From Candidatus Pristimantibacillus lignocellulolyticus (GTDB lineage Bacteria > Bacillota > Bacilli > Paenibacillales > Paenibacillaceae): a DNA stretch of 64,000 nucleotides. Each line of letters begins with the position of its first letter. Position 1 is the first letter of the stretch. Positions 51,968-61,129 of the stretch are shown in pieces. Location of the stretch: the NCBI GenBank assembly GCA_023639215.1, contig CP097899.1:3344001-3408000 (forward strand), read 5' to 3'. Position numbers and translations under genes: made by a program. The notes under the pieces are model-generated. The model searched no databases, was not told where the DNA came from, and worked only from the letters and a program-made list of their open reading frames with translations.

Positions 51968-52771
51968 TTAGCTTGTTATGGATTGACGGTATTGTTCGGG
52001 GGGAATACCAACATTTTTAATGAAAGCACGATAAAATTGGCTTGTACTAGAGAACCCTAATTCTATGCTAATCGCTATTACAGATTTATGTGTTTGCTTA
52101 AGCTGCTCTTGTGCCTTCTGGATCCGAAGTCTAAGTACATATTGATAGGGGGTAAAGCCTGTATTGGTCTTAAAGCAACGAATAAAGTGATAACTGCTTT
52201 GTAATGCAATGGCTGATAACTGCTCAATACGGATAGATTCAGTGTAATGAGCATGAATATAATCAAGCACCCTATTAATATGACGGTTATCTTGTTGTTG
52301 CAGTGTACTAAGTTGCTTGAAGGAGCTTGATTTCCCCCAGATTAAGCCGTGTACATAATGGAGTGCTTGGTGTTCTTTCTCCTCTAGTGCTAACCGATCA
52401 GAATCCCCAAAAGGAAAGAACGAGGAACTCCATTGATGAAGGAATGCTGACACTTCAGTTGGATCAAACTCATATTTATATTTAGGTTCAGGAAAAGAGG
52501 ATGCCTCAGCAGGATACAGGCTATTATCATTGATTTGAAAAATAATAATGCCATCCTCAGAACCTTGACGGAAATGGTGCTGATCCTGGGGCGGGAGCAA
52601 CAATCCTTCACCAGCTACTAGTTTTCTTTCCTTACTTTTATATGTGAAATGGCAATGTCCACGTATTGGAATTGTCATTTGGTAATGTGCTGGATGAACA
52701 TGAGGATCATTGATGAAATTGCTCTCTATGCTGTGTAGCTCCAGTTGGGGGAAAATAATTTTCATATGCAT
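51968..52771 (-). CDS. AraC-family transcriptional regulator
   Basis: A 267-residue regulator with an N-terminal cupin sensor domain (HVHPAHYQMTIPIRGHCHF, LLPPQDQHHFRQG) and a C-terminal pair of AraC-type helix-turn-helix motifs, RIEQLSAIALQSSYHFIRCFK and VIAISIELGFSSTSQFYRAFIK. GAGAGGTG lies eight bases before the ATG. It is divergent from the MFS gene 124 bases away, so it probably controls that exporter. The pair sits between a decayed and a truncated copy of sigK. Confidence 0.92.
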   Translation of the reverse strand: MHMKIIFPQLELHSIESNFINDPHVHPAHYQMTIPIRGHCHFTYKSKERKLVAGEGLLLPPQDQHHFRQGSEDGIIIFQINDNSLYPAEASSFPEPKYKYEFDPTEVSAFLHQWSSSFFPFGDSDRLALEEKEHQALHYVHGLIWGKSSSFKQLSTLQQQDNRHINRVLDYIHAHYTESIRIEQLSAIALQSSYHFIRCFKTNTGFTPYQYVLRLRIQKAQEQLKQTHKSVIAISIELGFSSTSQFYRAFIKNVGIPPEQYRQSITS

Positions 52772-52895
52772 AAATCAATCACCTCTCTGATATATAGCAA
52801 AAATCACGTGCTTTATCGCAATTTTGACGACGACAGTCTCCATCTTCTTTGAGTACACTTATTGTTATGATAAGACAAAGAGAGGATGTCATTCT

Positions 52896-54104
52896 ATGAC
52901 AAAAACAACAAGAACGGCCATGACCGTCCTGTTTGGCGTTAGTTTTGCACATTTGTTAAACGATGCGATGCAATCTGTCGTGCCTGCAGCATTTCCAATT
53001 TTTCAGAAAAATATGAATCTTTCTTTTACCCAGGTAGGATGGATTGCTTTTACGCTGAATATTACTGCTTCTATTCTACAACCGCTAATCGGTTATTGTA
53101 CAGACCGTAAACCGATGCCGATGCTACTACCTATTGGAATGGTCTTTACTCTTTTGGGTATGATGGGTTTAGCTGTTGCGCCATCCCTTGGCGTTTTACT
53201 ACTAGCATCTGCCCTTATTGGTATCGGCTCTTCTGTTCTTCATCCAGAATCATCACGGGTTGCACACTTGGCAGCGGGTAAAGGAAAAGGATTAGCTCAG
53301 TCCATCTTTCAAGTAGGAGGTAACTTCGGGCAAGCATTAGCACCTCTAATTATCGTAGTAATGATTTTACCGCTTGGTCAATCTAGTTTCCTATGGTTTA
53401 CGATATTGGCACTCATCGGAATTATGGTGCAATATTTTATTGGGCGGTGGTATGGTAAGAAGGTGAAGGAGGTTGCAATCAGTAAACGTTCACTTAACGC
53501 AATAGCACCTCGTAAAGCCTTCAGTAAGTCCTTTATTGGGTATGTCATGCTTATTCTAATATTGATGTTGTTCTCAAAATTCGTATATTTAGCAAGTATG
53601 ACGGGCTACTACTCTTTCTATTTCATGGAAAAGTATCAATTGCAGTTGTCTCGCGCGCAGATGTGTTTATTCGCTTTACAATTTGCAGGTATGGTAGGAA
53701 CATTTATTGGAGGACCGCTGGCTGATCGCTTTGGACGTCAGAAGATTATATGGTTCTCAATTCTTGGTACTGCACCATTTTCCATTTTACTTCTATATGC
53801 AAATCCTGCGATGTCCATGATATTATGTGTCGTTATTGGATTAATTTTAATGTCTGGTTTCTCAGTCATTATCGTATATGCTCAAGAGCTATTGCCAGGT
53901 CATGTCGGTACGGTAGCTGGATTGTTTTTTGGAGTATCTTTTGGTTTAGCAGGTTTAGGCTCTGTTTTCATGGGATGGTTAATGGATTTATATGGAGTCT
54001 CTATAATTATTCAACTAAGTGCATACTTACCCCTACTAGGGATATTCGCACTGCTATTGCCTAAGGATTCCGTTATTATGGGTAGTGAACCGAAGAATGC
54101 TTAG
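52896..54104 (+). CDS. MFS transporter, fosmidomycin-resistance (Fsr) type
   Basis: A 402-residue twelve-helix antiporter. The N-terminus LFGVSFAHLLNDAMQSVVPA and FTQVGWIAFTLNITASILQPLIG are typical of the Fsr branch, and GGPLADRFGRQKIIW is the MFS loop motif between helices 8 and 9. The ATG at 52896 has AGAGAGGATG upstream; a longer upstream frame was rejected. It is divergent from and likely regulated by the AraC protein. The drug or metabolite exported is not known. Confidence 0.92.
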   Translation: MTKTTRTAMTVLFGVSFAHLLNDAMQSVVPAAFPIFQKNMNLSFTQVGWIAFTLNITASILQPLIGYCTDRKPMPMLLPIGMVFTLLGMMGLAVAPSLGVLLLASALIGIGSSVLHPESSRVAHLAAGKGKGLAQSIFQVGGNFGQALAPLIIVVMILPLGQSSFLWFTILALIGIMVQYFIGRWYGKKVKEVAISKRSLNAIAPRKAFSKSFIGYVMLILILMLFSKFVYLASMTGYYSFYFMEKYQLQLSRAQMCLFALQFAGMVGTFIGGPLADRFGRQKIIWFSILGTAPFSILLLYANPAMSMILCVVIGLILMSGFSVIIVYAQELLPGHVGTVAGLFFGVSFGLAGLGSVFMGWLMDLYGVSIIIQLSAYLPLLGIFALLLPKDSVIMGSEPKNA

Positions 54105-54302
54105 TGTGTTTCAGCCATTTGTTTCAGATAATTTGCTATAGTGAGCATAAGTGAAGTAACTTTAATAAAAGGGATCGCTTTCAAAGCTCAGTTTAATAAT
54201 GCAGAGAAAAACTGCATTAATGCATTTGACGCTTATGGATAGAAGTGACTTCAAATATTTATGGCAGCTTCATTTGGACTTCCCATAAATATAGAAAAGA
54301 AA

Positions 54303-54337
54303 GAGCCGGACACTATTTGATTGTGTCCGGCTCCTTC
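54303..54337 (+). terminator. Terminator after Fsr-type MFS gene
   Basis: GAGCCGGACAC pairs perfectly with GTGTCCGGCTC around a 9-base loop. A second 10-bp hairpin ATATTTATGG/CCATAAATAT lies just upstream at 54255-54292. Confidence 0.85.
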
Positions 54338-54478
54338 ATGGTCAGTCTCTTACGAGGAAAACCATCAAGCAAAGATAATATCTATTTGATTTAATATCTT
54401 ACTTTGTAGCTAGTGATAATGAAATAAGTTACCATAGATTTGGATATTAATCATCTCAATTGATGAAGCTTGTTACTT

Positions 54479-54985
54479 TTACCTTTTCCCCTTGTAAAAC
54501 TCATGATAAAGCTTCATTAGCGCACGTTTCTCAATCCTTGAAACATAACTCCTACTAATCCCAAGATCCTTCGCTATTTCACGCTGTGTACGTTCATCAC
54601 CGCCATTGAGCAGTCCGAAGCGGGTAATCACAATTTCCTTTTCACGATCATCTAATATACTCAAGTTTTTATATATTTTACTTTTTTCCATCTCAAGCTG
54701 CACTTGGTCAGCAATATCATCAATATCATTACCTAGAATATCTATTAGAGTGATTTCATTGCCTTCTTTATCTGTACCAATCGGATCATGTAAGGAAACG
54801 TCTTTACGAGTCTTCTTTAGGGATCTAAGGTGCATAAGTATTTCGTTCTCAATACATCTTGCTGCAAAGGTAGCGAGCTTCGTACCTTTACCAGTTTGAA
54901 AGCTTTCAATCGCTTTAATTAAGCCGATCGTTCCGATGGAAATGAGATCTTCTTGATCTTCACCAGTGTTGTCAAACTTCTTGAG
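54479..54985 (-). pseudogene. 5'-truncated sigK copy
   Basis: This segment encodes SigK from about residue 67 (KKFDNTGEDQEDLISIG) to the end and is nearly identical to the intact gene at 59436, with mainly synonymous changes and one Val/Ile difference. The frame is undamaged, but the first 66 residues, including the pro-sequence, are missing, and sequence identity stops sharply at 54985. A 118-codon frame from an internal ATG exists (54479-54835) but has no ribosome site. Confidence 0.9.
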
Positions 54986-55144
54986 GATATAGTCGAAGTC
55001 CGACGTAGCGCTTTTGTGCTACAGAAGCGTGTGCTGATAGTGAAGGTGGGGAAGGAGAGACGTAAGGTTTTGGTGGACAGGTAGTGAGAGGGAGCATTTC
55101 TTTCATTGTATACAGTAAGAAGTTATATATTCAATATATAACAT

Positions 55145-55240
55145 TAATAGAAATTATGGTAAAATTCGATATGTGTAGACATTAATCTATCTTATTAGTC
55201 ATGAGTTAAATTCTAATTGTCAATTTTATTAGATTAAATA
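55145..55240 (+). repeat. Promoter-region repeat, copy B
   Basis: This segment corresponds to 49993-50092: AAATTATGGTAAAATTC, GTGTAGACA and AAATTCTAATTGTC in the same order. It ends shortly before the gene at 55276. Confidence 0.6.
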
Positions 55241-55275
55241 ATTTCAATATAATAATAAGATCGGAGCTTTAATTT

Positions 55276-55902
55276 ATGAATGATTTTTGGATTCTAGTGA
55301 GTTCTATGGTTATTATTGGTTTATCTGGTGTTATATACGCAATTATAGCTTGTGTTCAATTAATTAATGATTACGAATACAGATTAGGAAGAAATCATTT
55401 TTATCAAGGCATAATTACGATTATGAAAAATAATAAAGATGACAGTGTATTTACTTCTGAGGTGATTACTTTGTACAAAGAAAACTCTAAACGCAATCCT
55501 AGAGTGGCTAAAAAATTTCCTACACTTGTTGAGTTATTAGATGATTTTGTATACAACTTAAATACTGTACCAGAAGTTAAGTGGAAAAAAAATTATAAAA
55601 TAGAATATCCTAGTGAATTTCGTAGTAGATTATTAAATCTTACAAGTATTATTAAGAAAAAGAACCCGTATAATAGCTATTCGGGTAGAAATATAGGAAA
55701 AGTAAATACATTATTAGAAGATACTGAACTAAGTGATGATTTTAAAAATGCATTACATGAACTAATCGATGATTTAGAAGTTTATGAATATCAAAATCGA
55801 GATGGATATAAGTTATCAAAAAAATCATATTATTACTCTTTAATATTTGGAGTGGTTGGGGTAGTAGGTACATTGTTCACTGTGGCTTCTACTTTATTTT
55901 AA
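55276..55902 (+). CDS. Hypothetical membrane protein, helix at both ends
   Basis: A 208-residue protein with an N-terminal helix (ILVSSMVIIGLSGVIYAIIA), a central charged, mostly helical domain of about 150 residues and a C-terminal helix (SLIFGVVGVVGTLFTVAS). The ribosome site is weak (ATCGGAGC). Helix-domain-helix layout occurs in some phage-defence and lysogeny proteins, but the family is not recognised. It lies in the block between the truncated and intact sigK copies. Confidence 0.72.
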   Translation: MNDFWILVSSMVIIGLSGVIYAIIACVQLINDYEYRLGRNHFYQGIITIMKNNKDDSVFTSEVITLYKENSKRNPRVAKKFPTLVELLDDFVYNLNTVPEVKWKKNYKIEYPSEFRSRLLNLTSIIKKKNPYNSYSGRNIGKVNTLLEDTELSDDFKNALHELIDDLEVYEYQNRDGYKLSKKSYYYSLIFGVVGVVGTLFTVASTLF

Positions 55903-56017
55903 TATATTTAGTTATTACGAGGAGGACAATTACTTCAGCTAACATAAGTTTCACGCTGCTGGCATAAGCCCTTGGTTGGAAGAAGCAATTACACAGAAGA
56001 ATACACATCTACACAGT

Positions 56018-56060
56018 AACCCGTCTAGTAAAAGTGAGGACTAGTACTAGATGGGTTTCC
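56018..56060 (+). terminator. Probable terminator
   Basis: AACCCGTCTAGT pairs with ACTAGATGGGTT (one G-T) around a 16-base loop, with a short T-run. Confidence 0.6.
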
Positions 56061-56116
56061 GTCGTGAATCTTTGACGTTATAAGAAATACCAATTGAAAT
56101 AAAATAGGAGTTATTC

Positions 56117-56391
56117 ATGAAACTACTCGGCATTGATTTATCAGCAATTATTATTGCTCTTATAACTGCTTACACTGGATTTCAGTTTAACTCCAGATCA
56201 ATGGGGAAACTGAATGAGGCTATATCATTTTAGCGAAGAAAAAAAATCTATCTTTAAGCCAAGAGTTAAGGGGAATAGAAAAGATATGCCACCAGTTGTT
56301 CACGGAGCGGCTACGTCGTGGTCATTTTAATGCTTTAGGCATTGTAGTAAATTCAGTGACAATTTCCTGTAGCAATATACATGAACGTTAG
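56117..56391 (+). pseudogene. Broken small membrane-protein gene
   Basis: ATAGGAGTTATTC precedes an ATG that encodes KLLGIDLSAIIIALITAYTG and stops after 38 residues. A shifted frame continues coherently as KNLSLSQELRGIEKICHQLF to a stop at 56391. A single frameshift near 56230 would explain this. The product would have one N-terminal membrane helix and a basic tail. Confidence 0.5.
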
Positions 56392-56428
56392 GTGAAACTC
56401 TCAAAAAAATATTTTCGAGGAGGTTACT

Positions 56429-57316
56429 ATGAGAGGGAAAACAATTAAATTATATATAATGGGCGATAATTTTAAGCACTTAAAATCTGCAGAACTTAGT
56501 AATTGGACAGGAAAATCATTTATTGGAAACCGAAAACATGTTCAGATAATTCAAGGATTAGAAGAATTATCAGTTCCTGGTGTGTATTTTTTATTATCAG
56601 AATTAGAAGGCTCATTACTAAAGAGAATATATGTAGGTGAAGCTGATGAAGTAAATAAGAGAATCGCAGAACAATTTAAATCAAAGGATTGGTGGGACGA
56701 TTTTGTAATATTTATTAGTAAAGATTCTAACTTAACTAAATCACACGTTAGATTCATTGAGAAAGAACTTTATGAACTATTAGCAAGAAATAATACAACA
56801 ATTGAGCTAAATAACTCGAACACTCCACCTGGCTCTAAATTACCTGTTTCTGATTGTGATGATATGAATGATTATGTTGATAACCTTGTTTTTGTCCTAG
56901 GACAATTAGGAATAATTGATTTTACAAAGACTAAAAATATTCAAGATGAAATACTTAATGAAAAAGAATTAGATAATATATTTTTTATGAATGTATCAGG
57001 AAGAAAAGGTGAATTAGGTAAAATAGCTAAATTAGTGATCTCAGATAATAGTTATATTTCATTAAAAGGATCTTATGTAAAAAAAGATTCTACGAATAGC
57101 TTTGGTTCTCATAACTACTCAAAGCTAAGAAAAGAGTTTGAAATTAATAATTACTTTATATCTTCAGATAGTGATAGTTTTTATGAACTCACAAAAAATA
57201 TAGAGTTTAATTCTCCATCAGCAGCTGCTGCTATTGTTCGTAATAGTTCTATTAATGGCAGAAAAGTATGGAAATTGGAGAATGGTATGAATCTAGATGA
57301 ATATGAAAATCGTTAA
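56429..57316 (+). CDS. GIY-YIG nuclease-domain protein with C-terminal DUF4357
   Basis: A 295-residue protein. The GIY-YIG-like core is VPGVYFLLSELEG followed by RIYVGEADEVNKRI and the Glu of the last motif in FIEKELYELLARN (about residues 50-130). The C-terminus, from about 245, matches DUF4357 (SPSAAAAIVRNSSINGRKVW). Such fusions are found in accessory regions and are presumed nucleases; a precise role is not established. CGAGGAGG lies before the ATG. It is the best-conserved accessory gene of the sigK island. Confidence 0.82.
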   Translation: MRGKTIKLYIMGDNFKHLKSAELSNWTGKSFIGNRKHVQIIQGLEELSVPGVYFLLSELEGSLLKRIYVGEADEVNKRIAEQFKSKDWWDDFVIFISKDSNLTKSHVRFIEKELYELLARNNTTIELNNSNTPPGSKLPVSDCDDMNDYVDNLVFVLGQLGIIDFTKTKNIQDEILNEKELDNIFFMNVSGRKGELGKIAKLVISDNSYISLKGSYVKKDSTNSFGSHNYSKLRKEFEINNYFISSDSDSFYELTKNIEFNSPSAAAAIVRNSSINGRKVWKLENGMNLDEYENR

Positions 57317-57435
57317 TACTGGAATTATTATCTAGGGGGCGTCATCCTTCCCCTAAGATAAGAGCTAAATTAGGTATTAGACTGTCGTTAACTATTGAAC
57401 GTTAACTGCAAGTCTACATAAGGAATAAAGGGGAT

Positions 57436-57970
57436 TGGAGATAGAAGTGGAGCATCGCTTTCATTTAATAATGGCTCAGTGTATCTTAAAGTTCTTATCA
57501 CAAATGAAGATGTTCTCTTAGGCGGCGTTTCGAATCTAGAAGTTTCATTTAACTTTACAAAAGAAGTACCTATATTTTGTATGGCGACGTTGAAAAAAGA
57601 AAACTTATATATAGTATCAAAAATTGAAGAACTATATACATTTCTAAAATAGATGAAGAGTATATCGAAAAGTTAAGAAATGATTTTGGGAAGCATTTGA
57701 TTTTTATGCATGCTAATAAATTTGTAGACAGAATTAAAAAGAATATTAAAAAAGGATATATAGCGAAATCCGTTAATTATATCGATCGATCTTAGTAAAC
57801 CGGGAATAGGATATGATAGTAGTTCAAATAAAAATAATATCATGTATTTATTTTATATGTTTTCAGAAAACATATTAGATTATGAATTACTTCTAAAACA
57901 GACACAAAAATTACTGCCCTAAGAATTAAATAATCATATTGAGCAATTACTTCTAATATCTCAAGACTAG
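57436..57970 (+). pseudogene. Decayed hypothetical gene
   Basis: Four frame pieces follow one another. The first reads SFNNGSVYLKVLITNEDVLL to a TAG at 57650, the second (shifted) reads IEKLRNDFGKHLIFMHANKF to a TAG at 57793, the third reads GIGYDSSSNKNNIMYLF with an in-frame TAA, and the frame then continues ELNNHIEQLLLISQD to 57970. The composition is protein-like throughout. I do not recognise the family. Confidence 0.5.
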
Positions 57971-58103
57971 GGTTCTGGATGTTCTTTATATCTAAGTTGG
58001 AGATAGTAAAAATAATAATAAATGAGTAGAAAAGGCATTTCAAAGCATATAATGCTTTTTCCGTCAATAATGATATAAATTTAATTATTCCTATCAAACT
58101 CAC
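57840..58103 (-). CDS. Doubtful small hydrophobic ORF
   Basis: An 87-residue frame with a GTG start overlaps the end of the next gene by 23 bases and has two hydrophobic stretches. It is antisense to the better-supported decayed gene on the plus strand over half its length, and AGAGGTG is very close to the start. It may be a spurious frame. Confidence 0.28.
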   Translation of the reverse strand: MSLIGIIKFISLLTEKALYALKCLFYSFIIIFTISNLDIKNIQNPSLEILEVIAQYDYLILRAVIFVSVLEVIHNLICFLKTYKINT

Positions 58104-58587
58104 CTCTAATTGTCCTATTTTCTAAGGTTTTACTTTCTGGTAAATTAGCTAGTTTATCTTCTAAAAAATTTACGATCAAAGCATTTATTGATTTTTGATG
58201 TCTATGTTGAGTAAAGGGTATCTTTATACCTAGTACTACTGCAATAATAAAAATAACAACAATAAGAAGTTCTAAAAAGAAATTAGAATATATATCAGAA
58301 ACATATTTTAATAAAGATTGAATTCCGAGAATATATATTGATAAAGCTATTGTAATAATTGAAAATATAATAACATTACTATTTAGGTTTTCAGCTTCTG
58401 ATTTATATTTGCCGATTAAATAGGATAGGTATTTGCTGAATGACATATTCTCTTTATAATTTAATGAAAACTCATTTTGAAGATCATTATCAAAGTCTTT
58501 TAGAAAATCGACTTCATCTTGAATGTCGAATATTTTATCACTTATCTTCCACGTATCATATTTTTTATTTTTTTTTCTCTTTTTCAT
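58081..58587 (-). CDS. Hypothetical two-helix membrane protein
   Basis: A 168-residue protein with a very basic N-terminus (KKRKKNKKYD), a helical soluble segment to about residue 70, two membrane helices (VIIFSIITIALSIYILGI and LELLIVVIFIIAVVLGI) and a charged C-terminal tail. AAGGAG lies before the ATG. No family was recognised. It lies between the decayed gene and the broken ImmA-like peptidase gene. Confidence 0.68.
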   Translation of the reverse strand: MKKRKKNKKYDTWKISDKIFDIQDEVDFLKDFDNDLQNEFSLNYKENMSFSKYLSYLIGKYKSEAENLNSNVIIFSIITIALSIYILGIQSLLKYVSDIYSNFFLELLIVVIFIIAVVLGIKIPFTQHRHQKSINALIVNFLEDKLANLPESKTLENRTIRGEFDRNN

Positions 58588-58781
58588 TATTAAACTCCTT
58601 CAACTCAAGATTAGATCATGAGATTATTTAATTATTTTTAATCAATTTATCTCATGTGGTTTTATAGTTTATCATTGAAGATTCTATATATATATACAAA
58701 CAAATTATTTGGTTTAGACTTTAGATGTATGACCTGTAATGGCAGACCACTAAATGCTGGAATTTATTGTAGTGTATATCC

Positions 58782-59125
58782 TTAATACATTAAACTGTCC
58801 TCTATTAAAAGCTCTACAGCAAACTGATTTGCTTCACGTTCTATTTTGTCTATGGATTGGAAATTGTTTTTCTAAGGAAGGGAACATTGACTTTAGGATG
58901 TAAAATATAATGTCCAAATTCATGTGCACAAGTGAAGCGTTGAAGTTGATACTCTAAGTTGTGATTAGTATGTATGACAGGGCAACGCTTATAGTTAGTA
59001 AAAAATCCAAGCATTTCACCCAAGGGCTCAAACAGAACATGAATGTTTATATGATAACCAAGTTCAAAGGGATTATTTGTTTGATGTCGTTAGGCAATCG
59101 TGGCAACGGTTTTTTTTGATCATCT
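58782..59125 (-). pseudogene. Broken ImmA/IrrE-family metallopeptidase gene
   Basis: Minus-strand pieces read NNPFELGYHINIHVLFEPLG, LGFFTNYKRCPVIHTNHN, then the zinc motif FTCAHEFGHYILHP and, after a stop and frame change, DKIEREANQFAVELLIED. This is the IrrE/ImmA peptidase order (HExxH then the ExxAN second ligand region). In-frame TAA near 59095, TAG after KTISNP and a frameshift make it non-functional. ImmA partners a phage/ICE-type repressor, so this is a marker of a former mobile element. Confidence 0.82.
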
Positions 59126-59365
59126 CCGCACCCACCTCAAAGGTTATCTGTACCGATACAACTCTCTATATTTATTGCGGTAAATTTTTCTAGTTTTATA
59201 ATTAATAAAAGTATAACACGAAAATAGTAAAAGTATTAACTATAGTAATGTGTTTTGTACAACTATTAATGGGCCCCGTCACCATTACTTTTGTGGATAA
59301 CTCTAAGATTAGTACGAATTGTAATTACTGTTTGAATATAATAAGATAAACAAACAATTTCGTCC

Positions 59366-59415
59366 TAAAAAGTAAATCAAACTAAAGATGCAATTTAGCA
59401 TCTTTAGTTTGATTT
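59366..59415 (-). terminator. Terminator of sigK
   Basis: AAATCAAACTAAAGATGC pairs perfectly with GCATCTTTAGTTTGATTT around a 6-base loop, with a T-rich minus-strand tail. Confidence 0.9.
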
Positions 59416-59435
59416 TTAGTAATAGTTATAGTCTT

Positions 59436-60137
59436 TTACCGCTTCCCCTTATAAAACTCATGATAAAGCTTCATCAGCGCACGCTTCTCAATCCTTGACA
59501 CATAACTCCGACTAATCCCAAGATCCTTCGCTATTTCACGCTGTGTACGTTCATCACCGCCATTGAGCAGTCCGAAGCGGGTAATCACAACTTCCTTTTC
59601 ACGATCATCTAATATACTCAAGTTTTTATATATTTTACTTTTTTCCATCTCAAGCTGCACTTGGTCAGCAATATCATCAATATCATTGCCTAGAATATCT
59701 ATTAGAGTGATTTCATTGCCTTCTTTATCTGTACCAATCGGATCATGCAAGGAGACATCTTTGCGAGTCTTCTTCAGGGATCTAAGGTGCATAAGTATTT
59801 CGTTCTCAATACATCTCGCTGCAAAAGTAGCTAGCTTTGTACCTTTACCAGTCTGAAAGCTTTCAATCGCTTTTATTAAGCCGATCGTTCCGATTGAAAT
59901 GAGATCTTCTTGATCTTCACCAGTGTTGTCAAACTTCTTGACGATATGAGCAACTAGTCGAAGGTTATGCTCTATAAGTATGTTGCGGGAGTCAGCATCA
60001 CCAAGTGCCATCTGCGCTAGATGATATTGCTCTTCATCCTCCTTTAAAGGCTGAGGAAACGCATTGTTCTTAACATAGGATACTAATAAAGTGAGTTGCT
60101 TAATGAACAACGCTATTGATGAGAAAAAACCTGGCAT
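59436..60137 (-). CDS. sigK: RNA polymerase sporulation sigma factor SigK (pro-sigma K)
   Basis: SigK directs late mother-cell transcription in sporulation. The 233-residue protein is complete: a hydrophobic pro-sequence (about residues 1-20, FFSSIALFIKQLTLLVSY) that is cleaved for activation, region 2 with LRLVAHIVKKFDNTGEDQED, DLISIGTIGLIKAIESF and FAARCIENEILMHLR, and region 4 with ERTQREIAKDLGISRSYVSRIEKRAL. GGAGGTGG precedes the ATG. Two partial copies lie downstream (54479 and 51744). Unlike B. subtilis, the gene is not interrupted here. Confidence 0.97.
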   Translation of the reverse strand: MPGFFSSIALFIKQLTLLVSYVKNNAFPQPLKEDEEQYHLAQMALGDADSRNILIEHNLRLVAHIVKKFDNTGEDQEDLISIGTIGLIKAIESFQTGKGTKLATFAARCIENEILMHLRSLKKTRKDVSLHDPIGTDKEGNEITLIDILGNDIDDIADQVQLEMEKSKIYKNLSILDDREKEVVITRFGLLNGGDERTQREIAKDLGISRSYVSRIEKRALMKLYHEFYKGKR

Positions 60138-60349
60138 ATATCCACCTCCACATGCAAGTAAGGGCCAAGACTAATGATACTTAGCCTATATAGTCTGTTC
60201 TCTAATGTATGAGGGCGGATGCCTAGATGTGCATGTACCTAGTTAAAAATTCTTATAATTTCATTTGTTAATGCGAATTTATGGATAGCTTTGTCTTCGT
60301 ATAGAATCACTTTCCTTAGCGCAATATAATCGCAGGAGGTGAGTTGTTC

Positions 60350-60928
60350 ATGAATAAACGCATAGCGTTTGCTCTAATTTCTGCAAGCATTGTTCTAACA
60401 ATGTCTGGATGCGGAATGAACTCAAAAAATGTTGATCACAACAAATCAAGAGTACAGTCCAATGGAAACCATTCCATATTAAATGGAAATATGGATGGTA
60501 ACCGAAATGTTAACCCCAATGGTAACATGAATGGCATGAATGGAAACAATAATGGTAATTTGAATGGCAATATGGGGGTAAAGAGTAACTCGAATGATAT
60601 TGTAGAAAAGATTCAAAACTCCATTCAGAAAGTAAATGGAGTAACTGCATCAACAGTTTTTGTTAATAAAGATGATGTAATCGTTGGTGTTGACTTGAAA
60701 GATAATGCTAAAAAAGCAGAAGTCGAAAAACAAGTCAAACGTGCAGTACAGAAAATTGATGGAAAGTACAAAGTTCATGTCACGAGCGATAAAAACATGC
60801 ACACTCGTATTCAAGATATGAAATCTCAAATGACGCCGATGGACGGACATCCGGTTCGTGATATGGCGAAAGATGTTGGTATTTTAATTGAAGATATTGG
60901 TAAAGCAATTACTGCCCCTCTACGTTAA
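60350..60928 (+). CDS. YhcN/YlaJ-family sporulation lipoprotein
   Basis: A 192-residue exported lipoprotein with lipobox LTMSGCGMN (Cys near 21), an Asn/Gly/Met-rich linker of short repeats (NGNMNGMNGNN) and the YhcN/YlaJ domain from about residue 85, VEKIQNSIQKVNGVTASTVF and DLKDNAKKAEVEKQVKRAV. This family is associated with spore formation and germination. ATG 60350 is chosen because AGGAGGTGAG covers the earlier in-frame TTG. It is divergent from sigK, which fits a sporulation context. Confidence 0.88.
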   Translation: MNKRIAFALISASIVLTMSGCGMNSKNVDHNKSRVQSNGNHSILNGNMDGNRNVNPNGNMNGMNGNNNGNLNGNMGVKSNSNDIVEKIQNSIQKVNGVTASTVFVNKDDVIVGVDLKDNAKKAEVEKQVKRAVQKIDGKYKVHVTSDKNMHTRIQDMKSQMTPMDGHPVRDMAKDVGILIEDIGKAITAPLR

Positions 60929-60941
60929 TATTGGTTAAATT

Positions 60942-60978
60942 AACCCGCTAACTATTTATATAGTTTAGCGGGTTATTT
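60942..60978 (+). terminator. Terminator after YhcN-type gene
   Basis: AACCCGCTAA-CTAT pairs with ATAG-TTTAGCGGGTT, then ATTTCG. Confidence 0.8.
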
Positions 60979-61129
60979 CGTGTAGACATAAAAATATGCC
61001 ATCATTTAGAGTGGTATTATTAGAAATGGATAAAGATATGATATAATCGATAGATGCTTGAGGATATGAATAAATTACATATCAATAAGTATAAGGATAA
61101 AATTGAAGAGCTATAAGGAGGTTAACTGT

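Noticed and set aside
54479..54835. Short 118-residue SigK-like protein as a functional gene
   Set aside because: It begins at an internal Met without a ribosome site and is the truncated end of a duplicated sigK.
59436..60137. sigK split by a skin-type element
   Set aside because: The reading frame at 59436-60137 is complete from pro-sequence to stop, so no rearrangement is needed for its expression.
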